Assembly (NCBI GenBank): GCA_023701365.1
Contig: JAMPXD010000009.1
Coordinates: forward strand, 1-40,468
Source: Geobacteraceae bacterium
Lineage (GTDB): Bacteria > Desulfobacterota > Desulfuromonadia > Geobacterales > Geobacteraceae
Reading direction: 5' to 3'
DNA length: 40,468 nucleotides
Below the pieces are notes generated by a model. That model was given only the letters and a program-made list of their open reading frames with translations, did no database searches and was not told the origin of the DNA. Of the stretch, positions 1-7,989 are shown piece by piece (within the stretch, counting starts at the first letter, position 1; each line of letters starts with the position of its first letter). The translations under genes and the position numbers were made by a program.

Positions 1-54
1 CAGCCGCTCCCGGAGGAGGGACCGGGCCGCGATCCATAGTGGCGTCGTCCCCAT
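1..54 (-). CDS. Possible 5' end of a protein running off the left edge
   Basis: An ATG at 54 opens a frame of 18 codons (MGTTPLWIAARSLLRERL) that runs off the window. A GGAGG sequence lies 8 bases upstream of the ATG, but it is part of the G/C-rich hairpin repeat at 62-84, so it may be chance. The short hydrophobic/arginine start resembles the first residues of an ABC-type permease, but 18 residues are too few to assign a family. Low confidence. Confidence 0.3.
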   Translation of the reverse strand, partial: MGTTPLWIAARSLLRERL

Positions 55-61
55 AAATACC

Positions 62-107
62 CCCTCCCCCTTGACGGGGGAGGGCCGGGGTGGGGGTGAA
101 GGTGTCA
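62..107. repeat. C/G-rich hairpin intergenic repeat
   Basis: CCCTCCCCC (62-70) and GGGGGAGGG (76-84) form a perfect 9-bp stem around a 5-base loop, followed by a G-rich tail to about 107. A second, weaker pairing of the same style links the C-rich stretch at 124-137 with GGGAGGGGGAAAG at about 176-188. Short dispersed repeats of this composition are common between genes in many bacteria. No gene is visible between 55 and 210. Confidence 0.6.
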
Positions 108-210
108 TAGTTTCGGCATGTTGCACTTTCCCCTCTCCCTCGCCCCCTCCTTTATGCCCTTTTGGGTACGCCATGGGAGGGGGAAAGACCTTTGCAGGAG
201 CCTCACTGCT

Positions 211-540
211 TCACTTGTTCCCGTCCTGGCCGCTGATCACCTGATCGGTCAGCTCCCCGATCAGCCGGTCGATCCCCTTCAGGTCCTTGAGCCGGCCCTT
301 GGCCGGTTTCAGCCGGAGGCCATGGATCTGCTGCAGCCATTCGGGCGCGGAAGCCTTCAGCACCCGCGGGGGGACAGCCGCCAGATGGCTGATGATGGTC
401 TCGATCTCCCCCTCGCGGCGCAGGATGAACTGCTCGCCGGCATCGCGCACCAGGGTGCGCAGGTGTTTCAGTTCCTGGACCAGTTCCTCACGGACCGCGC
501 CGTTGCTCGCCCCGCCTTTCCCCTGTTTCTCCGTTCCCAT
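211..540 (-). CDS. Conserved-looking hypothetical protein, 109 aa
   Basis: This is the last gene of the minus-strand cluster that starts at 2521. Its ATG lies one base after the TGA of the upstream kinase-like gene (TGAGATG arrangement), which suggests translational coupling. The protein is charged and predicted helical, with a Gly/Lys-rich start, a hydrophobic EELVQELKHL helix and a C-terminal KGIDRLIGELTDQVI helix. There is no signal peptide, membrane segment or cysteine motif. I recognise no family; its link to the two kinase-like neighbours is only by position. Confidence 0.6.
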   Translation of the reverse strand: MGTEKQGKGGASNGAVREELVQELKHLRTLVRDAGEQFILRREGEIETIISHLAAVPPRVLKASAPEWLQQIHGLRLKPAKGRLKDLKGIDRLIGELTDQVISGQDGNK

Positions 541-541
541 C

Positions 542-1222
542 TCACATCTCCAGCAATTCTTCGACCTTAGCCGTCATCTCAGCCGATACCAACCTGACCG
601 AGCGGTTGCCGTTCACCAGGTGAAAGCCGTATTCCCGCTGCATCAGGGTAAACTCCCTCTGGATGAGCTTCTGGTAGCGCATGAAGCTGTCGAAGATATC
701 CCGGGAGAGACCGAGGTCCATCCCCGCCTCCCAGTAATCGAGGGTCGAATTCTTGCGGAAATTGCGCTCCACCAGCTGGCCGGGGCTGACCCGCAGGTAG
801 ATGACCAGGTCGGGCACCAGGGCTATCCCGTAAAGGGAGCGGACCCAGTCGCGGTCGGCGCCCCGCACGATGTCCCGCGCCATCAGGGTGTAGGTGTAGC
901 GGTCGGCGAGCACGATGAAGCCCGCCTTGAGCGCCGGGATGATCCGGTTTTCCATCTGGTCGGCAAAGTCGGTGGCGTAAAACAGGCTCCTGGTTATCTC
1001 GCCGAGCACGTTCCCCTGCTTCGCCTCCTTCAGCTCTTCCGAGACCAGGGTCGAGCGCCGCAGCCCCACGTTCACCGTGGCGTGCCCCTTCCCCTCCAGG
1101 TAGTCCTTGAGGAGCTCCATCTGGGTCGAGCGGCCCGAGCCGTCCGCCCCCTCGATGACGATCAGCCTGCCGGCCAGGTTGGCGGGGTCCACACCGGGAA
1201 GCCCTTCTCCGTAAAATCGCAT
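542..1222 (-). CDS. dTMP-kinase-like P-loop protein with Arg in Walker A
   Basis: This is a nucleoside-monophosphate-kinase-fold protein of the thymidylate kinase superfamily (226 aa; dTMP kinases are about 205-215 aa). The P-loop is GADGSGRST at residues 25-33, where the usual Walker A lysine is an arginine (codon CGC). The downstream DRYTYTLMARD segment matches the DRY motif region of dTMP kinases, and a conserved YWEAGMDL stretch follows. ATG 1222 is preceded by GAGGGAAACGC, a good ribosome-binding site. From memory the GRST variant recurs in this subfamily, so it is probably not a sequencing error. Whether it phosphorylates dTMP is unknown. It is paired with the canonical paralogue at 1310-1996. 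Confidence 0.85.
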   Translation of the reverse strand: MRFYGEGLPGVDPANLAGRLIVIEGADGSGRSTQMELLKDYLEGKGHATVNVGLRRSTLVSEELKEAKQGNVLGEITRSLFYATDFADQMENRIIPALKAGFIVLADRYTYTLMARDIVRGADRDWVRSLYGIALVPDLVIYLRVSPGQLVERNFRKNSTLDYWEAGMDLGLSRDIFDSFMRYQKLIQREFTLMQREYGFHLVNGNRSVRLVSAEMTAKVEELLEM

Positions 1223-1252
1223 GCGTTTCCCTCAAGGCAGGTTGAAGGCCGA

Positions 1253-1296
1253 AGGCTGAAGACTGAAGGAAATTCAAAACCTTCAGTCTTCAGCCT
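1253..1296. repeat. Perfect 17-bp inverted repeat between the two kinase-like genes
   Basis: AGGCTGAAGACTGAAGG (1253-1269) pairs perfectly with CCTTCAGTCTTCAGCCT (1280-1296) around a 10-base A-rich loop. It lies in the 87-base gap between two co-directional genes. The minus strand has no clean T-tract after the stem, so it may act as an mRNA processing or attenuation hairpin or be a dispersed intergenic repeat. Confidence 0.7.
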
Positions 1297-1309
1297 AAAC
1301 CCCTGCACT

Positions 1310-1996
1310 TCATTTCATGGTTTTCCAGCGGTAGCTGGGTAGGTCGAAGCAATTGCTGACGATTTCCCGCACCTTTGCCTGCTGCTCCTCGATGGGGTCC
1401 GCTCCGTCGATAGTGACGAAGCCGAATTCATCCTTCATGGCCAGATACTCGTTGTAGATCCGCTCCTGAAAGAGCCGGAAGCTCTCGTACGGGTCGCTGG
1501 CGAGCCCCAGGTCCATCCCCGCCTCGTGGTATTTCAGCTGCGGCCGGCCGGACAGTATCCGGGAGAGGGCCACCGGCAGGCGGGTGTCGAAGAACAGGGT
1601 CAGGTCCGGGAGCCGGGCGAAGCCGTACAGGTTGCGCAGCCAGGTGCGGGAGCAGCCCCGCACGGCATCGCGGGCGAAGGCGGTGAACGCGTAACGGTCG
1701 CACAGGACCAGGTAGCCCGCCTTGAGGAGCGGCAGGATCTGCCGTTCGTAGCGGTCGGCGAAATCGGTGCAGTGAATGAGGCTGAAGGTGGTGGGAGTGA
1801 GGAGTTGCCGCTTTTTCCCCTTGCTGGTCGCCTTCTTGACGATCACCGAAGAGTTCCATTCGGTGAAGAAGACCTTGACCCCCCGCAGTTCCAGCCAGCG
1901 CTTGAGCAGGTAGACCTGGGTCGATTTGCCCGAACCGTCGAGCCCCTCGACCGCGATCAGCTTGCCGGGAAGTTCCTCCGTCATACTGTTTTTCAT
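1310..1996 (-). CDS. dTMP-kinase-like protein, canonical P-loop
   Basis: This 228-aa paralogue of the 542-1222 protein carries an intact P-loop GLDGSGKST (about residues 18-26), the DRYAFTAFARD motif and the conserved YHEAGMDLGL stretch. The family transfers phosphate from ATP to a (deoxy)nucleoside monophosphate, but this branch is too diverged from housekeeping Tmk to name the substrate. The ATG at 1996 directly abuts the TAG stop of the HHH gene (TAGATG), so the two are almost certainly co-translated. An alternative ATG four codons later has no better ribosome-binding site. The pair (one K, one R in Walker A) may work as a heteromeric enzyme with one inactive partner; this is inference. 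Confidence 0.85.
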   Translation of the reverse strand: MKNSMTEELPGKLIAVEGLDGSGKSTQVYLLKRWLELRGVKVFFTEWNSSVIVKKATSKGKKRQLLTPTTFSLIHCTDFADRYERQILPLLKAGYLVLCDRYAFTAFARDAVRGCSRTWLRNLYGFARLPDLTLFFDTRLPVALSRILSGRPQLKYHEAGMDLGLASDPYESFRLFQERIYNEYLAMKDEFGFVTIDGADPIEEQQAKVREIVSNCFDLPSYRWKTMK

Positions 1997-2521
1997 CTAG
2001 GCGTATACCCTCTTCAATGATTTTCTGGCCTTTTTCAGCCCCTTGCCGACCCCCTTGAGCCCGGCGTCGGCAAGGCCGGCCAGCCGTTTCTCGGCCTTCA
2101 CCAGCCCCTTGCCGGCCTTCTTCACCCTGGCTTCCAGCTTCCCCTCCACCTTCTCCAGGGAAGCGATCACCTTCAGGATCTCCTTTTCCACCTTCTTGCC
2201 CGCCTTGCCGGCCACCTCCTCCCGGAACCGGTCGCGCACGCTGAGCGCCACCCCCTGGACCTGCTCCTTCAGGGAGGCGGCCCGCAGCTTCAGCTCCTCC
2301 ACCTTCCTCGCCCGGCCCTTTTCCGACTCACCGGCCAACTCGCCGGCCTGGGTCAGGATCGACTGGAACAGGCGCGGGTTCACCCCGGGGACCTTTTTCA
2401 GCCCCTCCTCCCCGGCGGCGGCGACCTTGCTAAACGTGTCGTAGCCGGCCTCCACCAGCCGCCGCGCCAGGACTTCCCCGATCCCCTTCAGTTTCTGCAG
2501 TTCCTTCACCGCCCGTTCCAT
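1997..2521 (-). CDS. Helix-hairpin-helix protein with lysine-rich, histone-like tail
   Basis: Residues about 8-50 form a helix-hairpin-helix domain (LKGIGEVLARRLVEAGY and KKVPGVNPRLFQSIL), a non-specific DNA-binding fold. The remaining 120 residues are a long charged helix with a Lys/Ala/Gly-rich C-terminus (KAGKGLVKAEKRL, KGVGKGLKKARKSLKRV) resembling histone H1-like tails. It is the first gene of the operon leading into the two kinase-like proteins. No catalytic residues are visible. A DNA- or RNA-binding scaffold for the kinase pair is a plausible but untested role. Confidence 0.75.
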   Translation of the reverse strand: MERAVKELQKLKGIGEVLARRLVEAGYDTFSKVAAAGEEGLKKVPGVNPRLFQSILTQAGELAGESEKGRARKVEELKLRAASLKEQVQGVALSVRDRFREEVAGKAGKKVEKEILKVIASLEKVEGKLEARVKKAGKGLVKAEKRLAGLADAGLKGVGKGLKKARKSLKRVYA

Positions 2522-2576
2522 GACAGCTCCTTATCTCTGGCTAAAATGATCGCATGTTCCAAGTTCAGGTTATAAT

Positions 2577-2604
2577 TCAAAACTCAGAACTCAAAACTCA
2601 GAAC
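2577..2604. repeat. Two tandem copies of a 14-base unit
   Basis: TCAAAACTCAGAAC occurs twice in direct succession (2577-2590 and 2591-2604). It sits in the gap between sixA and the HHH operon, and the second copy ends at the sixA stop codon. The T/C/A-rich words resemble those in other gaps of this window (5358-5385), suggesting a low-complexity intergenic repeat. Confidence 0.7.
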
Positions 2605-3110
2605 TAAAGTGTAAAGGCATCCCCCGGCGTAGTCACCAGCTTCTTCCCGGCCGCCAGCCATTTAAATGCGGCTGACCCCTGCGGGTCCGCCGGGTCGATC
2701 TTCAGTCTGACGGCCGCCCCCTTCTTGAAGTTGAACCCGCCCGGCAAGGCGAGCAGCGCGGCGATGAGGCTGCTCAGATCCGGCTCGTGGCCGACCAGCA
2801 CAAGCTCCTTCAGTGAGGTGGATTCTTCGAGCAGCTTTAGCAGGGCCGGCATGGCGAACCCCGGCCGCAGCTCCCCCCTCGCCACCAGCGGCCCGCCGTA
2901 GGAGAGGGCTTCCGCCAGGATATCGGCGGTCTGCACGGCCCGCAAAAGGGGGCTGGTGATGATCAGGTCCGGGCTCATCCCCTCTTGCGCCAGGGTTTTG
3001 GCGGTCTTGCGGAAGAAGGCCCTCCCTTCCGGGGTCAGATAGCGCCATTCCTCGGGAATTCCCCCGTTTCTCTCAACAGCTGCCGCATGCCTGACAAAAT
3101 ACAGCTTCAT
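2604..3110 (-). CDS. sixA: SixA-type phosphohistidine phosphatase
   Basis: This histidine-phosphatase-superfamily protein (168 aa) has the RHA signature at the N-terminus (MKLYFVRHAAA, catalytic His8) and a second active-site histidine in LVLVGHEPDL. SixA enzymes remove phosphate from phosphohistidine residues, for example in HPt or phosphotransferase proteins. An in-frame ATG exists upstream at 3179, but ATG 3110 is preferred because ACGGAGG lies 7 bases upstream and the catalytic strand starts there in the family. It is a single gene with its own candidate promoter. Confidence 0.85.
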   Translation of the reverse strand: MKLYFVRHAAAVERNGGIPEEWRYLTPEGRAFFRKTAKTLAQEGMSPDLIITSPLLRAVQTADILAEALSYGGPLVARGELRPGFAMPALLKLLEESTSLKELVLVGHEPDLSSLIAALLALPGGFNFKKGAAVRLKIDPADPQGSAAFKWLAAGKKLVTTPGDAFTL

Positions 3111-3166
3111 TGATTTGCCTCCGTTCAAAGTGTGGATGGTTGCGCTATCACAGAGGTGATTTATTA

Positions 3167-3195
3167 CATTTAACCACATGAGGCGATCTTTTCAA
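3167..3195 (-). promoter_or_regulatory. Candidate sigma70 promoter of sixA
   Basis: Read on the minus strand, TTGAAA (3195-3190) is followed after 17 bases by TAAATG (3172-3167), or after 16 by TTAAAT. The distance to the sixA ATG is about 57 bases. The -10 is imperfect. Confidence 0.4.
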
Positions 3196-3280
3196 CGAAA
3201 AGCGACCCAGGAACCCGTCCGGCCTGCAATATTTACATGATTGTAACAATCGAATCCCGTGGAGTTTTTCCATTTCCCGA

Positions 3281-3319
3281 AAAAAATTCCCGGCACCGCG
3301 TGGTCGAGGTGCCGGGAAT
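3281..3319 (-). terminator. Intrinsic terminator, perfect 12-bp stem
   Basis: ATTCCCGGCACC and GGTGCCGGGAAT (3286-3297 and 3308-3319) form a perfect stem with a 10-base loop. On the minus strand it is followed by a run of T. It faces away from sixA and has no recognisable coding gene upstream, so it may end a short RNA transcribed leftward from about 3320-3500. A second perfect stem, CCGGGAC/GTCCCGG, lies just upstream at about 3331-3352. Confidence 0.75.
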
Positions 3320-3545
3320 AAGGGGAATCCGGGACAACAATCCGTCCCGGAGACGAAAGGAAATATTTCGAACGGCGGGTTCAGGCCGCGGGCCTGGCCG
3401 GGTCCGTTATGGGTAATCATTGAAGCACGGAAACGTTACATGCCACCGGCACCCCTGAGTAAAAGGTCGATCCGGTAACTACGCTGAAAAAGAAGGCCCC
3501 GCATCTGATGATACGGGGCTTTTCATTTCGACGTCCCTTGATTCG
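3320..3545. other. Gene-free stretch rich in RNA-like hairpins
   Basis: No convincing protein frame is present. The stretch lies between two outward-facing terminators (minus at 3281-3319, plus at 3496-3523) and contains a 7-bp CCGGGAC/GTCCCGG hairpin (about 3331-3352). A GGCCTGGCC-type palindromic patch is also present. A structured RNA is possible, but I matched it to no known riboswitch or sRNA family. Confidence 0.35.
3496..3524 (+). terminator. Intrinsic terminator
   Basis: GCCCCG (3496-3501) pairs with CGGGGC (3514-3519) and is followed by TTTTC. It terminates rightward transcription entering the integrase relic. No coding gene upstream on the plus strand explains it. Confidence 0.6.
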
Positions 3546-3551
3546 CACATT

Positions 3552-3929
3552 TTGTTGAAGTACGGAAAATTCGGTACTCCAGTCGGTGGGACTCTCCCAC
3601 CTTGTTCAGCGCTCTTCGCCACCGGCCTGTTCTTTCACGTACTGACGGAGGATCGCCATACGTTCGCGGCATGGTCCCTCACCCTGCGGATGGGCCCTCT
3701 CCGGCTCGTGCGCCTGATGGGGCACGGCAGCAAGCAGACGGTATTCGAGACCTACGGGAATTATGTTGAAGGACTGGAATAGGACACCCTGCTCATTCTC
3801 GAGTATTTCGGGAGGGACTTTATCGAGCCGAAGATGAAAACCCCCGCCACGCTCCTGTATGGCGGTAATTATGCAACCCCTGCCGCGTTTTTGCCCCTGA
3901 TGACCTCTCTGCTTAACGGCCAAAACTGA
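3552..3929 (+). pseudogene. Decayed tyrosine recombinase (phage-type integrase), C-terminal fragment
   Basis: The frame encodes the C-terminal catalytic part of a tyrosine recombinase. It shows the box-II arginine in DRHTFAAW, the histidine motif LRLVRLMGHGSKQT and the tyrosine segment VFETYGNYVEGLE. An in-frame TAG at 3780-3782 interrupts it; reading through continues with a family-like tail (EYFGRDFIEPKMKTPATLL) to a TGA at 3927-3929. The N-terminal arm- and core-binding domains are absent. It ends 105 bases from the 3' end of tRNA-Ser(CGA), the usual position for an integrase of an element inserted in a tRNA gene. It is most likely the relic of a lost genomic island. Confidence 0.75.
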
Positions 3930-4034
3930 GCAAAAACAAACCCCTGCAACCACCATTAAAAACTTTTTAGTGAAAGTTTTGGTGAAAGTCAGGGGCTATG
4001 AACGTGTAACTTATTGATTACACTATTGAATTAG

Positions 4035-4124
4035 TGGCGGAGAGATAGGGATTCGAACCCTAGGTGGAGTCACCCCCACACCTGATTTCGAGTCAGGCGC
4101 CTTCGACCACTCGGCCATCTCTCC
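4035..4124 (-). tRNA. tRNA-Ser (anticodon CGA)
   Basis: The minus strand folds as a class II tRNA with the long variable arm of serine tRNAs. The acceptor stem is GGAGAGA/TCTCTCC, the discriminator is G and the CCA end is encoded. The anticodon loop ACTCGAAAT gives CGA, reading UCG. Its 5' end is 5 bases after the tadA stop codon, so it is probably processed from the tadA transcript. The integrase relic lies beyond its 3' end. Confidence 0.95.
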
Positions 4125-4129
4125 GTGCT

Positions 4130-4612
4130 TCAGACCGCTCTGTTCCTTGCCGCCTTCTTCTCCCTGCGGAGCGCGGCGAAAAACCCGCTGAGGATGGCGG
4201 AGCACTCACCCCCCCTCACCCCGGCCAGCAACGCCACCCGGTGATTGAGCCGCGCATCGTTGGACAGGTCGTAGAGCGAGCCGGCCGCCCCCGCCTTGGG
4301 GTCGTAACAGCCGAATACCACCCTGTCGATCCTGGCCAGGAGGATCGCTCCCATGCACATCAGACACGGCTCCAGGGTCACATAGAGGGTTGCACCGGTC
4401 AGCCGCCAGTTTCCGGCCCTGCGGGCCGCCTGACGGATGGCGATGATTTCGGCATGGGCAACGGGGTCCTGCTTCGCCTCCCGCACATTATACCCCCGGC
4501 CGATGGCCGCCCCGTCCATGATCACAACAGCGCCGATGGGGATCTCGCCACGGTCGCCGGCCTTTTTGGCCTCGCGAAGCGCAATCCCCATCCAGTAGGC
4601 ATCATCCTTCAT
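4130..4612 (-). CDS. tadA: tRNA-specific adenosine deaminase TadA
   Basis: TadA converts adenosine 34 of tRNA-Arg(ACG) to inosine. The 160-aa protein carries the zinc deaminase signature: H53-A-E55 (VAHAEIIA), with Glu55 as proton shuttle, and P82-C83-L-M-C86 as the other zinc ligands. An in-frame ATG at 4663 would start inside the tRNA-Arg gene, so ATG 4612 (MKDDAYWM) is chosen; it lies 15 bases after the encoded CCA of tRNA-Arg(ACG). The enzyme gene therefore sits directly downstream of its own substrate tRNA and directly upstream of tRNA-Ser(CGA). Confidence 0.93.
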   Translation of the reverse strand: MKDDAYWMGIALREAKKAGDRGEIPIGAVVIMDGAAIGRGYNVREAKQDPVAHAEIIAIRQAARRAGNWRLTGATLYVTLEPCLMCMGAILLARIDRVVFGCYDPKAGAAGSLYDLSNDARLNHRVALLAGVRGGECSAILSGFFAALRREKKAARNRAV

Positions 4613-4627
4613 TACACCCTGAAAATT

Positions 4628-4704
4628 TGGCGCGGCTGGAGAGATTCGAACTCCCGGCCCCAAGATTCGTAGTCTTGTGCTCTATCCAGCTGAGCTACAG
4701 CCGC
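4628..4704 (-). tRNA. tRNA-Arg (anticodon ACG)
   Basis: This is a 77-base class I tRNA with acceptor GCGGCTG/CAGCCGC, discriminator G and encoded CCA. The D stem is GCTC/GAGC, the anticodon stem CAAGA/TCTTG and the anticodon ACG. In bacteria A34 of this tRNA is deaminated to inosine by TadA, encoded immediately downstream. Upstream it is 11 bases from the lipoprotein stop codon. Confidence 0.95.
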
Positions 4705-4715
4705 GCATGTTCACG

Positions 4716-5198
4716 TTAACTGGCGGGGAGAAAATCCACCAGGGCAAAACCGTACTGGGGGTGCTGGAATGCGTGGGTGGTCGGATAGAGGGAGAACAGC
4801 CACCCCTTGAAGATCTCCTTCCCCCCCTCCATGATCCTGATCTGGGCCGCCGGGTTCTTCGGCTCATTGGACTGGGAGGTCAGCGTGGTCCCTTCCATCA
4901 TGAAATGGGGGAGAAAATTCTCCACCTTGACGGAGAGACCGGAGTTGGGGATGGCAAATGTCGCCCCTATCGCCACGGGATACACGGTTTCCTTATTGGT
5001 TTCCTTATTGGTAACCGCAATTTTTACAGCCTTCCACTTGCCTTTGACGCTGTCAGGGACAACCACGACCGCTTCCTTCTTGGTCACATGGCCGGACATT
5101 GGAACGGTTTCCTCAGCTTTTTTTTCTTCCTTCTTGCTGCAGCCGGCAACCAGCGCCAGCAGCAGAGCTGGAAACAGAACCCTCATCGCTACTTTCAC
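4716..5198 (-). CDS. Exported lipoprotein, DUF2155-like
   Basis: The N-terminus is a lipoprotein signal (MKVAMRVLFPALLLALVAGC, lipobox VAGC with Cys20), followed by a charged KKEEKKAEE linker. The mature part has a beta-rich domain ending in FKGWLFSLYPTTHAFQHPQYGFALVDFLP, which recalls the DUF2155 family. Function unknown. It lies between tRNA-Ser(GCU) and tRNA-Arg(ACG), all on the minus strand, so its mRNA may be shared with the tRNAs. Confidence 0.75.
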   Translation of the reverse strand: MKVAMRVLFPALLLALVAGCSKKEEKKAEETVPMSGHVTKKEAVVVVPDSVKGKWKAVKIAVTNKETNKETVYPVAIGATFAIPNSGLSVKVENFLPHFMMEGTTLTSQSNEPKNPAAQIRIMEGGKEIFKGWLFSLYPTTHAFQHPQYGFALVDFLPAS

Positions 5199-5249
5199 TT
5201 TTTCCCCTCAAGTCACGAAGATTGGAATCTTGCGATGTTGTCGTCTAGA

Positions 5250-5342
5250 TGGCGGAGAGAGAGGGATTCGAACCCTCGATACCGGTTTCCCAGTATACTC
5301 GCTTAGCAGGCGAGCGCCTTCGGCCTACTCGGCCATCTCTCC
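5250..5342 (-). tRNA. tRNA-Ser (anticodon GCU)
   Basis: This is a 93-base class II tRNA with acceptor GGAGAGA/TCTCTCC, discriminator G and encoded CCA. The anticodon loop CTGCTAAG gives GCU, reading AGC/AGU. The long variable arm is a perfect-looking stem (ATACTGG/CCGGTAT). It lies between tRNA-Ser(UGA) and the lipoprotein gene. Confidence 0.95.
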
Positions 5343-5357
5343 TAAAATCAGTTCCGT

Positions 5358-5385
5358 GTTCAATGTTCAAGAGTTCAATGTTCAA
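5358..5385. repeat. Repeated 13-base word between two tRNA-Ser genes
   Basis: GTTCAATGTTCAA occurs at 5358-5370 and again at 5373-5385. The same gap (5343-5445) contains further related TTCAA/TTGAA words, giving a loosely palindromic, low-complexity spacer. No gene is visible in it. Confidence 0.6.
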
Positions 5386-5445
5386 AGTTGAGCGTCCTGG
5401 CTTTTCAACCTCGAACGACGAACCCTGAACTTAGAACGGTTTTTA

Positions 5446-5531
5446 TGGCGGAGGGAGTAGGATTCGAACCCACGGAACTTTCGTTCAACGGTTTTCAAGA
5501 CCGCCGCCTTAAACCACTCGGCCATCCCTCC
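5446..5531 (-). tRNA. tRNA-Ser (anticodon UGA)
   Basis: This is an 86-base class II tRNA with acceptor GGAGGGA/TCCCTCC, discriminator G and encoded CCA. The anticodon loop CTTGAAA gives UGA, reading UCA and related codons. Its 5' end is 7 bases after the serS stop codon, so it is most likely cotranscribed with its cognate synthetase. Confidence 0.95.
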
Positions 5532-5538
5532 GGAAAAC

Positions 5539-6876
<1,338 letters not shown>

Positions 6877-6906
6877 TTATTCTCTTATTCTCGCAACGGA
6901 GGCGCA

Positions 6907-7989
6907 ATGGCGCTTCAGCGCATCCTCGTCATCGGCACGGTCCTCGCCCTCTTCGCCGCTCTCCCGGCAGCAGGGGGGGAGATCGTCATCAATGCGGTGG
7001 GGGACATCATGCTGGCCGGCTCGGCCACCCCGACCTGCAAGCAGCTCGGCTACGACTACCCCTTCGCCGCAACGGCAACCGAGCTGAAGAGGGGTGACAT
7101 CACGGTCGGCAACCTGGAGGCCCCCATTGCCCGGGGCGGCATCGAGTTCACCGGCAAGCGGTTCCGTTTCCGGGCTCCCCCGCAAAGCGCCGCCGCCTTG
7201 AAAAGGGCCGGTTTTTCCGTGGTCACCCTCGCCAACAACCACATGATGGACTTCGGTGCGCCGGCCCTCCTGGAAACCCTCCGTCAGCTCGACAAGAACG
7301 GCATTCTTTACGCCGGCGCCGGCCGGTCCCTGGCGGCGGCCAGACAACAGGCGCTTTTCGAAGTCAGGGGGGAAAAGGTCGCCTTTCTCGCCTATTCCAT
7401 GACCCTGCCGACCGAGTTTTACGCCACCAGCGTTCGCCCCGGCACCGCTCCCGGCTATCCCGGCCACTTCAAGAGGGATATCAGCCGGGCGAAACAGGAG
7501 GCCGACTACGTGGTGGTCTCCTTCCACTGGGGCACAGAAGGGACTACCTCACCACGTCCCGGCCAGGTCGCGGCGGCCCGCGCCGCCGTCGATGCCGGCG
7601 CCGACGTGGTGCTAGGACACCACCCCCACGTCCTTCAGGGGATCGAGCGCTACAAGACTGGTGTCATCCTGTACAGCCTGGGAAACTTCGCCTTCGGCAG
7701 CTTCAGCCGCACCTCCGCCGGTGTCATCGCCCGGATCACCCTGGACAACGGAATCAAGGGGGTCGAACTGGTGCCGCTCAACGTGCGGAACAGCGAGGTC
7801 CGTTTCCAGCCAAGGCTCCTCAAGGGAAGGGACGGGGAAGCGGTCATCGCCCATCTCAACCGGGTCTCCCGGGAGATGGGAACGGTCATTGCCGGCGATG
7901 GCGGACGTTTTTTCGTAAGGTCAAGACGGGGGGCGCATCTGGCGGCCCGCCAGGGGGAGGAAGGATATGCGACTGTTCGTGGCGATTGA
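6907..7989 (+). CDS. CapA-family (PgsA-like) putative metallophosphatase, exported
   Basis: This 360-aa protein has an N-terminal signal peptide (cleavage near PAAGG) and the CapA/PgsA calcineurin-like fold motifs in order: VGDIMLAG, GNLEAPI, LANNHMMDFG, VVSFHWGTE, LGHHPHVLQGIE and YSLGNFAFG. The His/Asp/Asn pattern fits a two-metal phosphoesterase site. CapA homologues take part in poly-gamma-glutamate capsule synthesis, but no capBC genes are nearby, so the role may differ. The gene is divergent from serS and overlaps thpR by 23 bases, so the two are probably cotranscribed. Confidence 0.85.
   Translation: MALQRILVIGTVLALFAALPAAGGEIVINAVGDIMLAGSATPTCKQLGYDYPFAATATELKRGDITVGNLEAPIARGGIEFTGKRFRFRAPPQSAAALKRAGFSVVTLANNHMMDFGAPALLETLRQLDKNGILYAGAGRSLAAARQQALFEVRGEKVAFLAYSMTLPTEFYATSVRPGTAPGYPGHFKRDISRAKQEADYVVVSFHWGTEGTTSPRPGQVAAARAAVDAGADVVLGHHPHVLQGIERYKTGVILYSLGNFAFGSFSRTSAGVIARITLDNGIKGVELVPLNVRNSEVRFQPRLLKGRDGEAVIAHLNRVSREMGTVIAGDGGRFFVRSRRGAHLAARQGEEGYATVRGD

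Noticed and set aside
287..1342. A long plus-strand open frame antisense to the kinase-like genes.
   Set aside because: It reads antisense to clear coding sequence, as GC-rich DNA often allows, and has no family features.
3148..3420. A 90-codon open frame on the minus strand.
   Set aside because: It runs through a perfect 12-bp terminator hairpin, has no ribosome-binding site and no recognisable domain.
3421..3520. A possible GEMM, TPP or cobalamin-type riboswitch in front of the plus-strand terminator.
   Set aside because: None of the conserved cores of these families could be found.
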